Shown: positions 11,633-23,035 of the stretch, in pieces
Layout of the letters: every line of letters starts with the position of its first letter
Position numbering within the stretch: position 1 is the first letter of the stretch
DNA from: Isoetes taiwanensis
Lineage: Eukaryota; Streptophyta; Lycopodiopsida; Isoetales; Isoetaceae
Assembly: GCA_021234155.1 (NCBI GenBank)
Contig: JAJEKV010000169.1
Coordinates: 882,009-946,008, forward strand
DNA length: 64,000 nucleotides
Direction of reading: 5' to 3'
Made by a program: the position numbers and the translations under genes
Notes under the pieces: model-generated
Database searches by the model: none
What the model saw: only the letters and a program-made list of their open reading frames with translations
Told to the model about the DNA's origin: nothing

Positions 11633-12079
11633 TGTTAGCCCTTTGGGCTAAACATATGTATGAGTGGCATAGGCCACATGTATTTATCACATTGGACCAC
11701 TTGATCTAGGGCCCAGATTTAGCCCACATATGTGGTAGGTGGCATAGGCCACATGTCTTTGTCATATTGGACCCCACGATCTATGGCCCAGATTTAGCCT
11801 AGATCTGTGGAGGGTGAGATATCAGTTAGGGTTAGGGTTTTGCTCTACTATTTAGAGAGAGCATTTCCTCTCATTGTTTAGGTTTTTGCTCACGTTTTGG
11901 AGCACCTCCTTTTGGAGCATCAATATGATTCTGTTTTGTTCATTCTTTCTTTTGTTCTTGTTCTTGGAGTTTCTTCCCATCTTCCTTTGTTGATCCATGA
12001 GCATTTGTGGCAGCCTTGTGGCATTCGGCAGTCATGGACTGCTGCTGCAAAGTGATGCCAAGAACCCCAAATATCAACA
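11633..12079 (+). repeat. 3' LTR of the non-autonomous element
   Basis: 447 bp, aligned base for base with the 5' LTR without a difference seen. It is followed directly by the TTCAC duplication. Confidence 0.95.
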
Positions 12080-12084
12080 TTCAC
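12080..12084. other. Target-site duplication TTCAC (right)
   Basis: Exact repeat of 8229-8233 right after the 3' LTR. Confidence 0.92.
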
Positions 12085-12522
12085 CTACCTTCTCTGCCGC
12101 TGCTCTACCCATAGGCCAATTGGTCTCCATGGACGATAAAAAATCTATTCTATTCTATAACCCCTGGTCAATCACACCCACTTCAACAATACCATCACCT
12201 TGTTAATTTAGGATTTTCTGGTTTGGCTAGGAATGTTTTTGGATTTTTTTTTAGATCGATTTCCTATGATTTTGAAGGTTCTGGCTGCCGATAAACTTTT
12301 CCGATATTCCAAAAATCATAAATCCCCCAACCCAATTCTTTTGGGTTCTTGAATTTCCACCCTTATCCTGTCGAGAGGCATACTGCATGATGCCAGACAA
12401 AATCCGCATGCATCTTTGTGGCATCTACGGGAATATCGGTGGAGGATGCTCTTTGCGTCGACCTTCTCTGTCAGGGTCGGATGGTGCCTGCTGCATCCTC
12501 ACAATATAAATCTATGTTGCAG

Positions 12523-12815
12523 ACTCCGATGCAGCTACATATAAGATGTTTCGCAATGGCCTCCATATAGTAAGTGTAAATCCAATTTTTAACAGACTCA
12601 TTTTTAGAGCACTACATGGTAAATCTTTGATTGTCCTTCTGTTCTGAAAGTATGCAACCAGGTTTGGTCTGTTGATAGCTTCTTAGGTTGTAGTAGATAG
12701 TAATATCTTCTTAAGCTTGATGCCTTTGCTGCTTTTATTTATTTACAGATGGATGGTTCCATGTTTAATTGCAACCCACAACCCATTTCTCAAACCATCC
12801 AAGCTGTTGTTCAAG
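12523..12815 (+). other. Two candidate exons of an unidentified gene
   Basis: Segment 12523-12569 sits between TTGCAG and GTAAGT. Segment 12749-12815 sits between ATTTACAG and GTAAAA. Only one joining phase is open across both, giving SDAATYKMFRNGLHI followed by MDGSMFNCNPQPISQ. The good splice signals and the single consistent phase make a real gene conceivable. I do not recognise the protein and found no convincing further exons, so this may be chance. Confidence 0.25.
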
Positions 12816-15800
12816 GTAAAACTATAAATGTATCTCTTTAACCATTAGATCAGCCAGAACATGGACCTTTCTTTCCAATATGCAACAGATTTAGAGTATT
12901 TGACATGTAAAACAAAAGCCTATTGTTGAAATTATTACTCATTTTGTGTAATATGTAATATGCTTACTCCATTTCATGAAGGAACAAAAATATGTTCCTT
13001 GCTAGGGAAGATTATTTCTGTTGTTATAGTTTAAGGAGTGTTAATACATCTTTCCGAGCTTTGGGTCTTTGATAGTTCTAGGGCGCTTTTACCTGGCAAT
13101 TATGCCTGATGTTCTTACAAGAACTAAGGTGCAATTTCTTGATGTAAAACAAAGTTGGGCTCCATATTTTGTGTGTTTGGTGTACATTTGACAGAATATG
13201 ATCTAATTAGACGTTGCTAGGCTTTTAACGTTCATAACTGCATGTAAACATTTGGATAACAATTGAACTTGAGTGTCTATTAAGTTTCTTATTCTAATAA
13301 TGATTGCATATATGTTTTAAATGCTTAAATATTTGCCATGTGCAAGTTGCAGAGTTGGTACTTTCCATAGCCAAACCTTTTGTTTTGTCTCATAAAGATT
13401 GGATAGAAAGAGGCATTGTAAGCTGCAGAGTTGGAACTTCTCACAGTCAAAGCTTTTGTTATGTCTCATAGGTAGTGCAAAATCATGCTATTTGTTATTG
13501 CTCCATATAGCTTAGAACATATTAGTACTCTGCCAGTTGAAGTGAAACTATGCATTAATATTTAAGGTCTGTTACGTCAACATATTGAAATGACATTTCT
13601 TGCTTGCGGGAATTTGGCTATTATGTTTTAGTTAGGTACATATCTGGAAACTATTTTGGAAGGGTATTGCAATAGCTTTTTAGAGTGGGTACAAAGAACC
13701 TGCATACCAAGTAAAGCACAATTTCTACACGCCTGTATGCTTATGTATACCCAGAAAAGCATTCAAGTGATCTTGGCTTAGCAGTCTATTGCCATTTATG
13801 ATTGCCTGGAATGTCATGCAGATAATCTTGCACTTGATAGTGGCATCACAGGATGTAGTCTATTTTGCATGCTTACAAATTCTTTACTGGTTTTGTCAGG
13901 ATACTCTAACAAGCCAGGCGAGGACTCTCCATTCTCTTATAACAAGCCATTCAATTAGCATGTTGTGTTGAAAGGTTCATAATTTGTTATACTGCCAAAT
14001 CTTTATTTTGATTAAGTGGATGTAAGCCCTAGGCTGCTACATCAATTCTATTTACCATCATTTATATTAGTAAAGCTTGACTACTCCAAGCTCCATTCGA
14101 GTTTAGATTACCAATATATAATGTTGGTAGATCTTTATGTAATGCAGTTGTACAGCAATTGCTTTGGCCTTAATAATGTGTGTTGCTCTTGATATGTATT
14201 CTGATAGTTCCAGTATTATCTTAAATTTCATTGATCGCTTTAGTTTCTGCAAATAGGTGCTCCTACAATCTCTATATTTCTGCATTGCGCTCCATTCTCT
14301 AAGTTTATTTTAATGCTATTATTGGCGTCTCTAAATTTTTCTAACAGGAACCCTAATTCATAGCATCTCTCCTTTAGTTTTTGTTGCTCTACTATAGGTA
14401 CATGAAAAAATGAGGTGTCGCATTTACTAACTGCAATCTCGCAGGTCAACATAGCAATCACTCTTTCTTGCTTCATTCCACCATGACTATATTACTGTAT
14501 TCCACACTGTCTTACTTTTTCCAGTACATTACCCCCATGGTTTAACTACTATTGCAGATCAATATTTCTTCAGGCCCTTACTGAACACGAGATATTTCAT
14601 CTTCATGCTTCTATGTACCAGCCCGAGCCTATGCTCTACAAATCCTTCACGTTACAATATTTACCAGTTTGCTTCAACAAAATATTTGTGCCCTCTTACG
14701 AACATAACTTTCTCGATTCTAATTCCAGGAAGCTCATTGCCATTTACAGGGGAAGTTCAAAGGGCTCTTTGTGCTTCATATGTATCCCCAACAACATCCG
14801 AGTCAGACCCAACTTAAAACTCATTTCTTCATTAAAAGCAACATTATAAGCCATTTTAATGTTGTTTGCATCTTTTGCATTTTCTTTTCTTCAAATTTAT
14901 CCCTTTGAGATTTTCCTTCGCTTCATCAGGGTGGCCTATTTGCTTCATCTCTCCAAATAGTTTGAACCATACTACAGGCTGTGATCTTTCTTCAATGGAC
15001 AACGCAATACAAATAAAGGTCCTAGCATATCTCAATATCTCAATATTCCATCTTTCAACAGATCAGATTATATAAAACACTCCATATCCCATTCATGCTT
15101 GAGCTTTTTAAACAAGACCATTTGTAGATGCTATCTTTTCCTAGCATAGACATTTATCACATCATTGACATTAATTAGATATGTGATGTTAATTATATTT
15201 GATTATAACTTGCATTCCTACTTGCAAGTTCCATTTTAATGCATGACACATTAGAGAAAATATGGGGTCTCCAAAGGGCCCCCTAAGAAATTATAAATTG
15301 TTATTTATGTAATTATTTGTAAATTATAATTTGAAGGCATTAGTCTTTGGCATTAATATGCCAAATCCACCAAATCTTTTCCATCCCTTGGGAAATCTTT
15401 TGTTCCCTCATTTATGCTCCCTTGTTGCCATGTGGACTCTTGAAAGCGTGCAATATTTAAAGACTTTTAGGGGATAAGATCTCAAGAGCGTGTGAAGTCT
15501 ATGGCATGTTTAAAAGCTTTCATATGACATTTTAGCAGTGCCTCGGGCTGTGATAAAATTTAATGCTATATAAATCAAAATTTGGGGAAATGAGTTGATA
15601 GGGATTTGTGGATACGGCAATGTTAGACAATATAAAACAAACTTCGTCTTTTCCCACAAAGAAACAAAATTGTAGGATTATTCTTCTTTTTCTTTTTTTC
15701 TCTCGTCGGCCCAGTCTACCATAGCCAAATCTGGCTTCTTTCTATTCTTTGTAGGTCACCCTTGTACCTTGGCAGCTTAACAAAATCGATTTAGCTTTCC

Positions 15801-17264
15801 TTGTCTTTCATATTTATCTATAAAATGTTTCTACTATTTAGGATCGAGAAGTGCTTTAACCTCATCATCCTCCTCAGAGTTTCGAAATTAAAACATAGGA
15901 GTAGGCTCTATAGGTAGTTTTCATTGTTCCATTTTAGTTTACATTATATTTTCTGGGCACAGGGCTTTGATTCATCATCAATTGACCCAGATTCATAGTG
16001 TTAAAACTATTGGATCTTGTGATCAACTTGATAAGTACGTTTTAGTTCCATTGATCAAAATCTTTGCTTTGTGATATGCAATGTGGCATGATACTATGCT
16101 TGCCACATGCTATTGGACATAGGCACTTTTGTCTATCAGGGTTCAACTCCCTGGACTTATATACAATTCTAACTAGGATTTATGAGCAAAAGGATTCGCA
16201 AGACTGACCTTATAGGGTGTTGCATTTCTTGAGGATTCACTGATGGAAAACAGGTGTATGACAGATCTAATAGAATGCCAGTATGAATGATACTCCTTGA
16301 TTGAACTTATAACAAAAGAATCAGGTTCTGAAGCAAGAACATAGTTTGTTCTAAGAATTTGAGAATTGCCATTATCATTTTATTGAATATCCAGTATAAT
16401 GTTTCAGTTGTTTCAGTTTATTACAAGAACTTAAGCTGGTTCTTACAGGAAATTTGGTGGACGCGTTGCTTGTTTTTAAAATGTGCCAGGGAGCAGCTTC
16501 ATTTATTGTTATGTGCTAGTGACTTCAAGGGATTTGTTATTCTGAACAAGCATTAAATTCTGGATTCTTCTGCAAACATGGCCAGTTAATGTGTTCGAGT
16601 TGTTGATAAGGTGAAGCAAGTTCACAATTAACTATATGTTGCTCTGTACTAGTCTTTGAATATCTTGCTTGGCAACTGAGCCAATTTGTTTAAGTGATCT
16701 TGTTACTGTGTTGGCTACTCAAATATTAAAAATTTAATTATAACACAGGTCTTTATTGAATAATTGGCAAATGTGTAAGTCATTCACAAATTTGCTTCAT
16801 TTCTCATGTTCACACAACAAACAGTAAGTTGAAATGCCAAAGCTCCATGTTAATGCTCCTAGCTTCTAAACTCCTATATCCTATTAACTTTAGCTAACAG
16901 ATCCTAAATCCACTGACCTTTTGTGTAATGTGAAGAAGAATCTTTCAAGTTCCTTCATTGGCAAAAGATAGAGGTCAAAAGAACTCGTAAGATACAGACA
17001 AATATTTGTTTATCTTTATTTGTTAAGTGGGGCTACAATCCGTACATAGTCTAATATTAATAATTCATTGATATGTTTGACGAAATCGGCCCGTGTGTAT
17101 TGTTCCTAAACTTAGAGTTACAAACTATTCTACGTTTAACAAGAAGTTGTTCATATTGTTTGGAAGTTTTATAAGGAGATACTGACCTTTTACTTTGAGA
17201 GATTTGGAGAGATGGACTCCTTTGATAGCAAAGAATAGCAGAGATTTCCACTTGGTGCCCATTC
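12816..17264. other. Long stretch without a recognised gene
   Basis: AT-rich sequence with only short frames. A local duplication is visible: GCAGAGTTGG followed by 'ACTTTCCATAG' near 13350 and by 'AACTTCTCACAG' near 13426, each followed by a CTTTTGTT...GTCTCATA block. A minus-strand frame at 14240-14476 has reasonable amino-acid composition but no recognised domain. No LTR ends, tRNA-like heads or RT motifs were seen. Confidence 0.4.
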
Positions 17265-18130
17265 TGTGACGTCCCCTACTCGTATACGGTGCACTCACCG
17301 TATACAAACAGGAGTTCATCCCCCATACCAGCCCCATGCTGATACAGGGCCCTCCACATATCACTGCACCCGTAACGAGTCCCAGTGGGAAGAGTGAAGG
17401 GGTCATTTTACCCCGTCTCCCTCAGGGTCTACCTAGCTGCGGAAGCGTAAACATACATGTCAGTCCATAACATCATCACATATCCACCTCGAAGGGTGAC
17501 ACATCAACATCTGCATAGACAAAGACCAGCACAATACATATGGGTTCCTACCCAAGGCTCAGACTCCAGGGGATGACTGACGGCTTGGGTCTCCAGAGTT
17601 CATTGCAGACAGAATCATGACGATGGATTTGGCTGGCATGAGAACATGGCATAGGGTTGTCCACTCCATCCGCCCCTCCTGTGCACACTTTGCAGAGTAG
17701 GTTGAAGAGTGTTGGGACCTGACTGTAGCCCGCCGGATGCATAGCCAAAGGGGCTACTCCTGGGTTGCATCTCCCCAGTTTCGATGGGGCAGGTAGGGAT
17801 CACTCCCACCAGAGGTCTCCATGCTGACTCAAGGTGACTAGAGGGCCACTGCCCTTATTCGACTTAACCCACTGGAAAGTGAACACCACTCACGGGTGTC
17901 GAGCCCATGCCTTAACCGCACTCAGTGGCAAGCCATTAGACCTAGTCTACAATGATCCCCGGTAGGCCTTACACACCAGAGGGATCGTTCAAGAGTCAGA
18001 ACACGAACCTCCTTCTAAGCCAGTCTGGCCCCTTCACCCACAATTGAGTGCGCGAGGCTCGCCTACAGTGGAAATGGGCGGTGTATATGGGAGGCCAGGC
18101 TATCATTCGGGATCAGTGGCCGGCTGATCC
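17265..18130 (-). repeat. Gypsy-type LTR, copy A (partial, minus strand)
   Basis: The reverse complement ends in GACGTCACA at 17265 and is homologous to the later part of the LTRs at 25005-26499 and 37907-39343. The best shared block is TGCAAAGTGTGCACAGG with GGCGGATGGAGTGGAC (near 17660-17695), and the CCACCTCGAAGGGTG hairpin is shared too. The start of the LTR is missing; homology fades near 18130, where other sequence takes over. It lies downstream, in sense, of the minus-strand gypsy pol fragment, as a 3' LTR should. Whether both belonged to one element is inferred from position. Confidence 0.6.
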
Positions 18131-18360
18131 CTGGACAATTTTGGCATAGCCACGGGCTCCCTGTTTTTTGGGTTGGTTCATTTTCCGTTATTTGTGTGTT
18201 GTAACGGGGCTTAGACCCCATGTTCTATTTTTTGGGCTTCGGCCCTCTGTTCTGTTAGGGCTTATGCCCCCTTTGTTTGTTCTGGTCCCATAACCCTATT
18301 GGGTTCCGTGGACGTTAAAATTTCTTCCTTCCTTCCTTCCTTCCTTTATGTAAACAAAGA
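18131..18360 (+). repeat. Possible LINE 3' tail with (TTCC)n end
   Basis: The stretch contains GGGCTTCGGCCC-type hairpins and a T-rich, GC-poor tail ending in about six TTCC units at 18322-18346. This resembles 3' ends of plant LINEs and separates the LTR fragment from the pol fragment. No coding motif supports it, so the assignment is tentative. Confidence 0.3.
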
Positions 18361-18725
18361 GAAAAAAATGGAAATGGGGGAATCCTATAATGCCTAAGGC
18401 TTGCAAGTCGTCGCGGTATAAGGAATGGTAATGTTTCTATTATAGCCGTAGATGGTTGCATCCTAGTATGCCTAGATGCCAATCCCCCCATCCTAGGATG
18501 CGTCTACCCCAACCCCCCTGCATGATCCCTGTCGACTCTACCGCACCACTACATACCAGTGGAGTCGGAGTCGATAGCATCGTGTATAGTCTGCCCCAAG
18601 GTCTTGTTTAAGCACCTAGGTGGCATCCTCAGTAGGTAAGTGTTTCCACTTGACCAAATATTGCAATATCTGGGTTCTTCTGGTTTGCTTATATGCTCTG
18701 TCGAGAAGAGCCTTTAGAACAATTT

Positions 18726-19314
18726 CTAATTGCTCGACTGAGAAAGCTTGTCAACTACTACCATCAAGGCGTCAAATCCACGAAGTGTGCGTGGGAGGCC
18801 TACAATGAAGTCCATGGTAATGACTTTCCATTTTGCATTGGGGACATCAAGAGGTTCGAGTGTGCCTGGCATTCTTAACTGCTCTGCTTTTGTCTGTTGG
18901 CAAAGTTGGCACTGCTTAATGTAACAGGCAATATGCTTCTTCATACTAGGTCAAAAGTAACTGGATCTTATCTTGAAATATATTTTCATAAATCTAGCGT
19001 GACCAGCAATAGACCTGTTATGTGTGTCATGGAGAATAAGCCTCCTCACTCCTAATGAGTCGGGTACACCTCTTATAATGTTTAAATGTGTCCCACTCCT
19101 TATCTGTCCTGGCCTCTTTAGAAAGGCTGCCCCACACTTCGCTGAACTCGGGATCCGTTGGAAGAGATTGCTCAATAGTCTTCTCACATTCACTTGCAAG
19201 AGTGGAAATAGCGTTGCAATGGGTACGTGTGGTCAAGGGATGCCGAGACAAGGCATCTGCAACAACATTGTATTTGCTGGGTATATACAGAACCTCAAAG
19301 TCATATTCCTCCAA
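18726..19314 (-). pseudogene. Gypsy integrase zinc finger and partial core
   Basis: The frame 19314-19027 begins with the end of RNase H (EEYDFEVLYIPSKYNVVADA, then LSRH). After a frameshift, 19199-18726 carries PDSLGVRRLILHDTHN and the H2C2-type zinc finger ending CYIKQCQLCQQTK, then WKVITMDFIVGLPRT with the first catalytic Asp of the integrase core. An in-frame TGA at about 18951 replaces the expected Trp of 'YFWPSM'. The downstream core with the second Asp and the Glu is missing. Confidence 0.85.
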
Positions 19315-19391
19315 AAATTCTATCCACCTGCGTTGCTGAAGATTGAGATTAGCCTGTGTGAAGATATATTGGAGACTTTGATGATCTGTGT

Positions 19392-20024
19392 CTAGTTGGA
19401 ACCGCCGTCCAAGAAGATAATATCACCAGATGCGAAGGCACGCACGACCGCAAGCAACTTAGTGGGATATCTCTGTTCTGCGTCATTCATTTTATTAGAG
19501 TCATAGACTATGACTCGTCCCTCTTGCATCAAAATAGCTCCTGTTGCTATCTTACTGGCATCAGTCACAATCGCCTTATCCTTCTGAGGATTAGGTAAAG
19601 TAAGGAAGGGTGCCGACGTTAAGGCGTCTTTTAGCTGTTGGAAGCCTGACTGAACCTTGCTTTTCTGATGTGCTGCCCAATCCTTGACCTTCTTATACTT
19701 GGTTAGGTCAGTAAGGGGTGCTGCAATCTTAGCAAAGTCCTTAACGAATTTACGATAATAGCCTGCCAACCCCAGGAAACTTCTGACTTCCGAGACATTG
19801 GTAGGAGCCGGCCATTCTTTAACTGCCTCAATTTTTGTTGGATCTATAGCAATACCCTCAGCAGAAACAATATGGCCCAAGTACTCGACCCTAGTGGTCA
19901 CAAATTTGCATTTGGAGAACTTAGCAAATAGTTGGTGGCGGCGCAGCTTCTGGAGAGCCAGCCTAAGATGGCCTTCATGATCCTCCAAGGTTTTACTATA
20001 GATGAGAATAGTCTCTAAAGACAT
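19392..20024 (-). pseudogene. Gypsy RT thumb and RNase H
   Basis: The frame begins just after the lost catalytic box with [15 protein letters not shown]. It continues with the RT thumb (KCKFVTTRVEYLGHIVS) and EVRSFLGLAGYYRKFVKDFA, and reaches RNase H (AIVTDASKIATGAILMQEG, then NDAEQRYPT with LLAVVRAF). The upstream junction is a deletion: NDVFRDY is joined almost directly to ILIYSKT, so the roughly ten residues holding the xDD catalytic pair are gone. Confidence 0.88.
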
Positions 20025-20505
20025 CGTTCATGAGACGCATGAAGGTTGATGGTGCATTAGTGAGTCCAAACGGCATAACGGTGAACTCATAATGTCCATA
20101 ACGGATGCGGAAGGCGGACTTGTGAATGTCCTCCTCCTTAATCCATATTTGATGGTAGCCAGAGCGAAGATCTATCTTGGAAAAATACTTAGCTCCTTGT
20201 AGTTGATCCAAAGGTCATCGGCCCTCGGTAATGCATATCGATTCTTAGCAGTATGCTTATTAAGCTGGCGATAATCGATTCACATACGCAAGGTCCCCTC
20301 CTTCTTCTTAACAAACAAGATAGGGGCTCCAAAAGGTGAAACACTGGGCCGAATGAAGCCTAGCTTCAGAAGTTCCTGTAACTGTTTCTTAAGTTATGCT
20401 AACTCAGGTGTACTCATGCGGTAAGGAGCCTTACTGGTAGGCTTGGTACCTGGTTGGAGTGCAACCTCACACTCTACCCCCCTAAAAGGTAGTAATTTCC
20501 GAATC
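19990..20505 (-). pseudogene. Gypsy reverse transcriptase, N-terminal half
   Basis: Reading the minus strand gives [18 protein letters not shown] followed by [11 protein letters not shown], then [20 protein letters not shown] new frame gives [20 protein letters not shown] and [20 protein letters not shown]. These are RT motifs 1-4 including the first catalytic Asp ([10 protein letters not shown]). In-frame stops (for example TAA after PELA) and frame changes interrupt it. Confidence 0.88.
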
Positions 20506-21132
20506 TCATCCGGAAGGAGATCCTAAAACTCGTGAATGAGGCTGGTTATGGTTGGAGGCAACCCTTGAATCCTCTTGCTGGGCTTCGAAGGATGCAAGCC
20601 TAACAATACAAGCCACCTGTCTACGTCGAATGGCTTTATCCAGGTTACGCAAGGAGATGCACTGCATAATAGAATGTACTGCATTACCTGTTATAGTGAC
20701 ACGAGCCCCAGTTCCTGCATTAAAGGTGACAACACGCTTCTCACAATCTATATTTGCCTTTGCTGCTGCCAGAAATTCCATCCCCACAACCAAGTCATAC
20801 TTTCCAATATTAATAAGCTCAACTCCCAAAGTGACGGGTGCCCCCGGTAATTGGATGTTCAAGTTAATACGACAGCCTTGGGTGTGGCGGACAACCCCAT
20901 TAGCCAACATGCCTCTAGGTTTGGCTTGAAGATTGCATGCCAACGCTAATTGTTGGGGCCGAACTGCTTTTGGGTGGCTTAACTTGTTTTTGCAGGGTAG
21001 GCATTGCCTATTTCTCTCTGGTTTGGTTTTTTCTTGTTTGCTTTGTTTTTGCTTCGTCTGACTAGTTCCATCCAGGAGGTTTTGTTCAAACTCTTTTCTT
21101 CTAATAATTAATTTGCTGGTGGGATGTGTCAT
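20506..21132 (-). pseudogene. Gypsy retropepsin-like protease region
   Basis: A 208-codon frame starting at ATG 21132. It contains HTQGCRINLNIQLPGAPVTL and INIGKYDLVVGMEFLAAAK, followed by DCEKRVVTF, the flap-to-C-terminal part of Ty3-type proteases (YDxxLGMDWL family). The active-site D-S/T-G triplet is not visible; a GMLANG stretch stands roughly where it would be expected. The C-terminal third is linker before RT. Confidence 0.75.
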
Positions 21133-22769
21133 GGGCCTGCTACGAATTCAAAATAAGTTCTTTGCCTTGGTGCTCTCTCTCACGATTCTGGGTTGGAGGT
21201 CGGAGACATCGATCATCTCTGTTTTTCTTTTTACGGTGAGTATTTTAATTTGGATCACCGGGCCTCAGCCACCACGATAAATTTCTTGTTATATCAATAA
21301 TAAAAGCAAAGATTTTAGTAGGAATAGTAAAATATTAAGTGTTTGCTCAAGGGGAACCTTCACGATTACAAGAAGTTTGTATTGATATTCTTTGTAGTAT
21401 TACTTACATTGCTATTTGGGGTTAACTCACGAGGAAAAGTAATATCATCTACAAATTACTATGTTGCAATGGATAGGTCTCCAATATGATGCTGCTTGCA
21501 TATTCTTCATAAATGTCCCCATTATATCTTCTTTGCAATGGCATCCGTTTACTATTGCATCTAGCTCGACTGTAAATGATAACCACACTTTAATTGTACC
21601 AAAAGTTGCACAGAGTGGACCAATAAACTTAGAGATATTATCATTGGAATGAACATGACGAAGGAGGATCATTCGAAAATTGATGTTGAAGGTCCTGATG
21701 GCCAAAATCTTGACTATATAGGAAAGTATGCATATATCTTTTTGAATTGTAGTAATTCCTTAGGATTAGTGTGGCTTTGAGCATCTTGAGGCATATTTTG
21801 GGCATCCAATGATCTAATGGCTACAATTAATTGGCGGTGGGGTAAGTCCTCATCCATGTGGGGTTTGTGGCATATTCCAGGTATATGCTATTATATACTC
21901 GGAATATGCCAATAACCGCTCCAAACCTATTATTGGCTGTAAACTGTCGGTGGCACCTGTTGCTGGGCAGCCACTATGGAAATCGAATAACTGGTGCTTG
22001 GTCCTCGCTGAGTGCAAAGAACTCATACCTTGGATAACTAGTACTTTAACAAACAATGAATCTTGCATAAAGAAGAATGATTTCGAGAATTATTGACTCA
22101 AGGTCGAGCTATGATGTTCCCAAATGCTACTTCCTCTGTTACCTGCATCTTCACCATCAAAATAATCACACTACCTTAGAACTAGTGAATATGCTCTCTC
22201 ATTCCAATACATCCCATTTGTCAAATTTCCCCTTCATACAATCCTCATTGTTCAATCCCATTCCACCCTATTCTGTAACGTGAAACCATGTAGACCTACA
22301 TGCTCACCCACAACTTGAAAGTCATTTAAAATCGAAAATTTGTAGTCCACCGAATCATAAAGAAGGTGCATAAGCTCTCTACAAAGGACCAAAAGAGTTC
22401 CAAGACTATAGGATTGAGAAGGTACAATGCACTGATGTGCTTCTTAGCTTTAGCAAAGCCCAAAACTGTTACATTTAATCTCTTATGATAAAAACTTATG
22501 AGATTTTGTTGTAGGAATGATGAAGTTTCCGCTAGGAATTTATGAAATTGAGGAATTGAGAATTTTGAGTTGGTAGATGTTTTGTAGAATATGCAAACAT
22601 GCATGCAGAGCATGCATATGAGACATACATTGAAAAGGAATGTTTGGGGAAGTATCCCTGAGTGTACTCCAAATTTGCCTGCATATAAAATCAATGATAG
22701 TTAAACTTGCCAGAATGGGGACTATTGAGATATTCCTATTGAGGCATAGCTTTACATGGTTAACTAAAC
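21133..22769. other. No gene recognised
   Basis: Mixed AT-rich sequence. Short frames on both strands (for example 21445-21705 minus, 22326-22694 minus) have no recognisable domain. It may hold the gag or LTR of the minus-strand gypsy in unrecognisable form, but nothing supports that. Confidence 0.35.
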
Positions 22770-23035
22770 TTGTGAACCTGAGCTATTATATAGGCTCTAC
22801 CCTAATTATCGTGATTGCGTCAAAGCTGAAATTGATAAACTTTTGGCAACTGGCCTCATATATGAAGTCAAACATTTCGAACATGTAAGCCCCTTTGTTA
22901 TTGTCCTCAAACATAATGATAAATTTGTGTCTTCATTGACTATCGAAAATTTAATCAAGCCACACTTAGAGATCATCTTTTGAGCATGAGATGTACTCTT
23001 TTACGGATAGTTTTTCAGGGTCGTGGCTGCCCAAA
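22770..23035 (+). pseudogene. Ty3/gypsy RT fragment
   Basis: The plus strand reads CVKAEIDKLLATGLIYEVKH, then VSPFVIVLKHNDKF, then a degraded IDYRKFNQATLRDH, and in another frame MYSFTDSFSG. This is the RT N-terminus ('LL..G.I..V..S.WVSP.V.V.KK.GK', 'DYR+LN', 'FTD.FSGY'). The pattern is closer to plant gypsy lineages with IDYR.LN...K/RDH than to the minus-strand element at 20 kb. Frameshifts and a short length make it a relic. Confidence 0.7.

Larger units (their letters stand above)
8234..12079 (+). mobile_element. Complete non-autonomous LTR retrotransposon (3846 bp)
   Basis: Two 447-bp LTRs (8234-8680, 11633-12079) start TGTTAG and end CAACA. I found no mismatch between them by eye. The element is flanked by a TTCAC duplication, has a tRNA-Asp-like primer-binding site after the 5' LTR and a G-rich polypurine tract before the 3' LTR. 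The roughly 2.95-kb interior shows no gag, protease, RT, RNase H or integrase motif in any frame; open frames there are short and overlap in several phases. It therefore fits the LARD class of large non-autonomous elements, mobilised in trans by an unknown partner. The LTR identity implies a very recent insertion. The interior holds a GC-rich array of CACGG motifs unlike its surroundings. Confidence 0.93.
18640..21132 (-). mobile_element. Decayed Ty3/gypsy pol region
   Basis: In minus-strand order: protease (21132-20506), reverse transcriptase (20505-19990), RNase H (about 19700-19400), linker and integrase zinc finger plus start of the catalytic core (19314-18726). The order PR-RT-RH-INT is that of Ty3/gypsy. 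At least three frameshifts, several stops and loss of the RT catalytic box make it inactive. The integrase core is cut after its first Asp region. No gag is seen upstream of the protease. An LTR on the same strand lies at 17265-18130. Confidence 0.85.

Noticed and set aside
14240-14476. Minus-strand 78-codon frame with ordinary composition
   Set aside because: No domain, no neighbouring coding segments in a consistent phase, no splice structure.
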